A DNA stretch of 64,000 nucleotides, taken from Hemicentrotus pulcherrimus. Taxonomy: Eukaryota; Echinodermata; Echinoidea; Camarodonta; Strongylocentrotidae. The position numbers were made by a program, and so were the translations under genes. This document shows positions 62,784 through 64,000 of the stretch, piece by piece (positions within the stretch are counted from its first letter, which is position 1; every line of letters begins with the position of its first letter). Where the stretch lies: the NCBI GenBank assembly GCA_003118195.1, contig BEXV01000687.1, positions 36,398 through 100,397 on the forward strand, read 5' to 3'. Under the pieces are notes generated by a model. The model was not told where the DNA came from and did no database searches. It saw only the letters and a program-made list of their open reading frames with translations.

Positions 62784-62955
62784 GTACGATTTGGTCAATA
62801 GCTGATTTGTGCATATAAACCTGATAAAAACATAAAGATATATAGCTGTATGATTGGAAGAATACCTCTTCAAATTCTTTTGTTGTTTGATTGATTTCTA
62901 CAGAGTGGGTTTCCAGGAGTTCCTCAAATTCAAAATATGAATAGGCCTGAAAAAG
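62784..62955 (+). pseudogene. Decayed duplicate of intron end and exon start of the repeat B C-linker exon
   Basis: About 120 bp of intron and the first 16 bases of the exon at 63,102 are repeated 198 bp upstream, with ttctacagagtgggtttcc in common. In the required phase the copy reads VGFQEFLKFKI and then TGA (62,938-62,940), and a possible donor (gtaggc) follows at 62,956. It could be skipped debris or a 52-nt poison exon. Confidence 0.8.
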
Positions 62956-63101
62956 GTAGGCCTGTGATTTGGACAATAACTTATTAAAAAGTATCATTTG
63001 TGATAAATGCATTTAAACCTGATAAAACCATAAGCATATAGAAGAACTGGAAGAATACCTGTCTAGATCATTTCATCATTTTAATTAATTGCTTTCTACA
63101 G

Positions 63102-63218
63102 AGTGGGTTTCCAGGAGAAGCTGTTTGCCGTCCAAGATTTCATGAAGAAACACAACTTGACCCCAGATCTTCAACAGAGGGTTGTCAACTATCTCAGTCT
63201 GGTCTTCAGAAGACACAG
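63102..63218 (+). CDS. CNGK: CNGK exon, repeat B: start of C-linker (last exon in window)
   Basis: 117 nt after ttctacag, ending two bases into a codon before gtatgt. It encodes VGFQEKLFAVQDFMKKHNLT and PDLQQRVVNYLSLVFRRH, homologous to the repeat A C-linker (PEDLQKQVIGYYEYLWVRK). The rest of repeat B lies beyond the window. A near-identical acceptor with 16 coding bases sits 198 bp upstream in a decayed copy (62,904). Confidence 0.9.
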
Positions 63219-64000
63219 GTATGTTTGCTTTAAAATGTTCATCAGCATCGGCATCAGCATCAGTATCGTAAGTGTGAGGTGATCCTGTTGAAACTTTTGG
63301 TTGTTACATTGAATGGTGCTTCATTCTAATAAACCTGAAACTATTTTTGCTCGCATGGTAGGGGGATGCACATATTAAATTTTATGGAAGCATTTGGTGC
63401 TGAGAGGACCAGTGCTTGTCCAATCTGATCTTGAAAGAGTTGAGTGAAGATGCGGAGATGACAGATGTAGGAAGACTATTCCAGGATTCGACTACTCACT
63501 GACAGAAGCTGTTTCTTCTTAGGGCCGTTTTGCTCCTTTGCTTATACAGCTTCTGGTGGTGTCCGTTTGTAGCTTCATGAGGTGCAGATGTGAAGAAAGC
63601 ATAGTGGGTATATACAGTAGTCGTTCGTGAAGTAGACATCTTGGCGAACACTGAGCAAAAAGGTATTACGCTTCTGTACGGAAGTATGCATAAAGGGATA
63701 CTAGTACGTGCAAGCAAGGAAGCGTAATACCTGTTGGCTCAGTGTGCTGCCCTCTATTTACCCACGCATGAACAACTTTAAAAGAGAGAAAGTCATCAGT
63801 TTCCAAGAATAGAAGGTCATAATTCGCTGACACCAGACTTGGGTGGACATACCAATTAATGAATTCAAATCTTGCACACAGCTTACCCATAGCCCCAGTT
63901 TCTCAGAGAGTCTTTGGGTGAGAGAAATGAAAGCAATGCATTTTCGATAGGTTGGAAATGCAGAGCATTACATAATGCCTGTTGTCCATAAAACCGAAAG
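63219..64000. other. Intron start, no further exon seen
   Basis: After the donor at 63,218 no C-linker or CNBD continuation with the right phase is visible; the next exon probably lies outside the window. Confidence 0.6.

Larger units (their letters stand above)
32862..63218 (+). other. CNGK: Gene span (partial): CNGK / tetraKCNG-type cyclic-nucleotide-gated K+ channel
   Basis: Fifteen exons on the plus strand join, all with GT-AG borders and matching phases, into one 2143-nt reading chain without stops (about 713 codons). They encode the back half of one six-transmembrane channel repeat (S5, pore, S6, C-linker, cyclic-nucleotide-binding domain), a linker, and then S1-S6 plus the start of the C-linker of a second repeat. 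Two such repeats in one polypeptide, both with the K+ filter GYG, are the mark of the tetraKCNG/CNGK family, in which one protein with four repeats forms the channel; in sea urchin sperm it is opened by cGMP and hyperpolarises the flagellum. Neither end of the gene is in the window: S1-S4 of the first repeat and everything after 63,218 are missing. Which two of the four repeats these are cannot be decided here. A single-repeat CNG or HCN channel is unlikely because the binding domain runs in frame into a new S1. Confidence 0.88.

Overview
The window is metazoan genomic DNA: AT-rich and intron-dominated, with many microsatellites, small inverted-repeat elements and tRNA-derived or LINE-type repeat tails. 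Its one convincing gene is a plus-strand, multi-exon cyclic-nucleotide-gated potassium channel of the CNGK / tetraKCNG type. This family is best known from sea urchin sperm flagella, where one polypeptide carries four channel repeats. That and the repeat content suggest a marine invertebrate deuterostome, most likely a sea urchin. The species cannot be fixed from the sequence alone.

Layout: 1-32.8 kb contains no exon I can support. It holds repeats: a tRNA-derived SINE with an (ATA)n tail, foldback elements at 6.1, 12.0 and 23.3 kb, a 240-bp tandem array at 15.3-16.0 kb, two copies of a 380-400 bp inverted-repeat element, copies of a 150-165 bp MITE, and GA/CA/ATT simple repeats. From 32,862 to 63,218 there are 15 well-supported coding exons. 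The first nine (32,862-45,385) encode S5, pore, S6, C-linker and cyclic-nucleotide-binding domain of one repeat (called A here) plus a linker. The next six (49,507-63,218) encode S1 to S6 and the start of the C-linker of the following repeat (B). All 14 junctions are GT-AG and phase-compatible, and the joined exons give 2143 nt (713 whole codons) with no stop. S1-S4 of repeat A were not found, and the gene runs off the right edge. Both repeats have the K+ filter GYG. Repeat A's binding domain keeps the FGE and Arg-Thr elements that contact the cyclic nucleotide.

Most unusual observation: three exon edges of this channel gene have a nearby, decayed tandem copy retaining a splice site (39.2, 41.8 and 62.9 kb; offsets 265, 169 and 198 bp). 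Using any of them would bring in an in-frame stop. They may be dead duplication debris or regulatory poison splice sites. Other candidates are a 27-nt in-frame microexon in the A-B linker, an in-frame alternative terminal exon at 47.2 kb, and a cluster of RFX X-box-like and CRE motifs inside the S5-pore intron, notable because RFX controls ciliary and flagellar genes.
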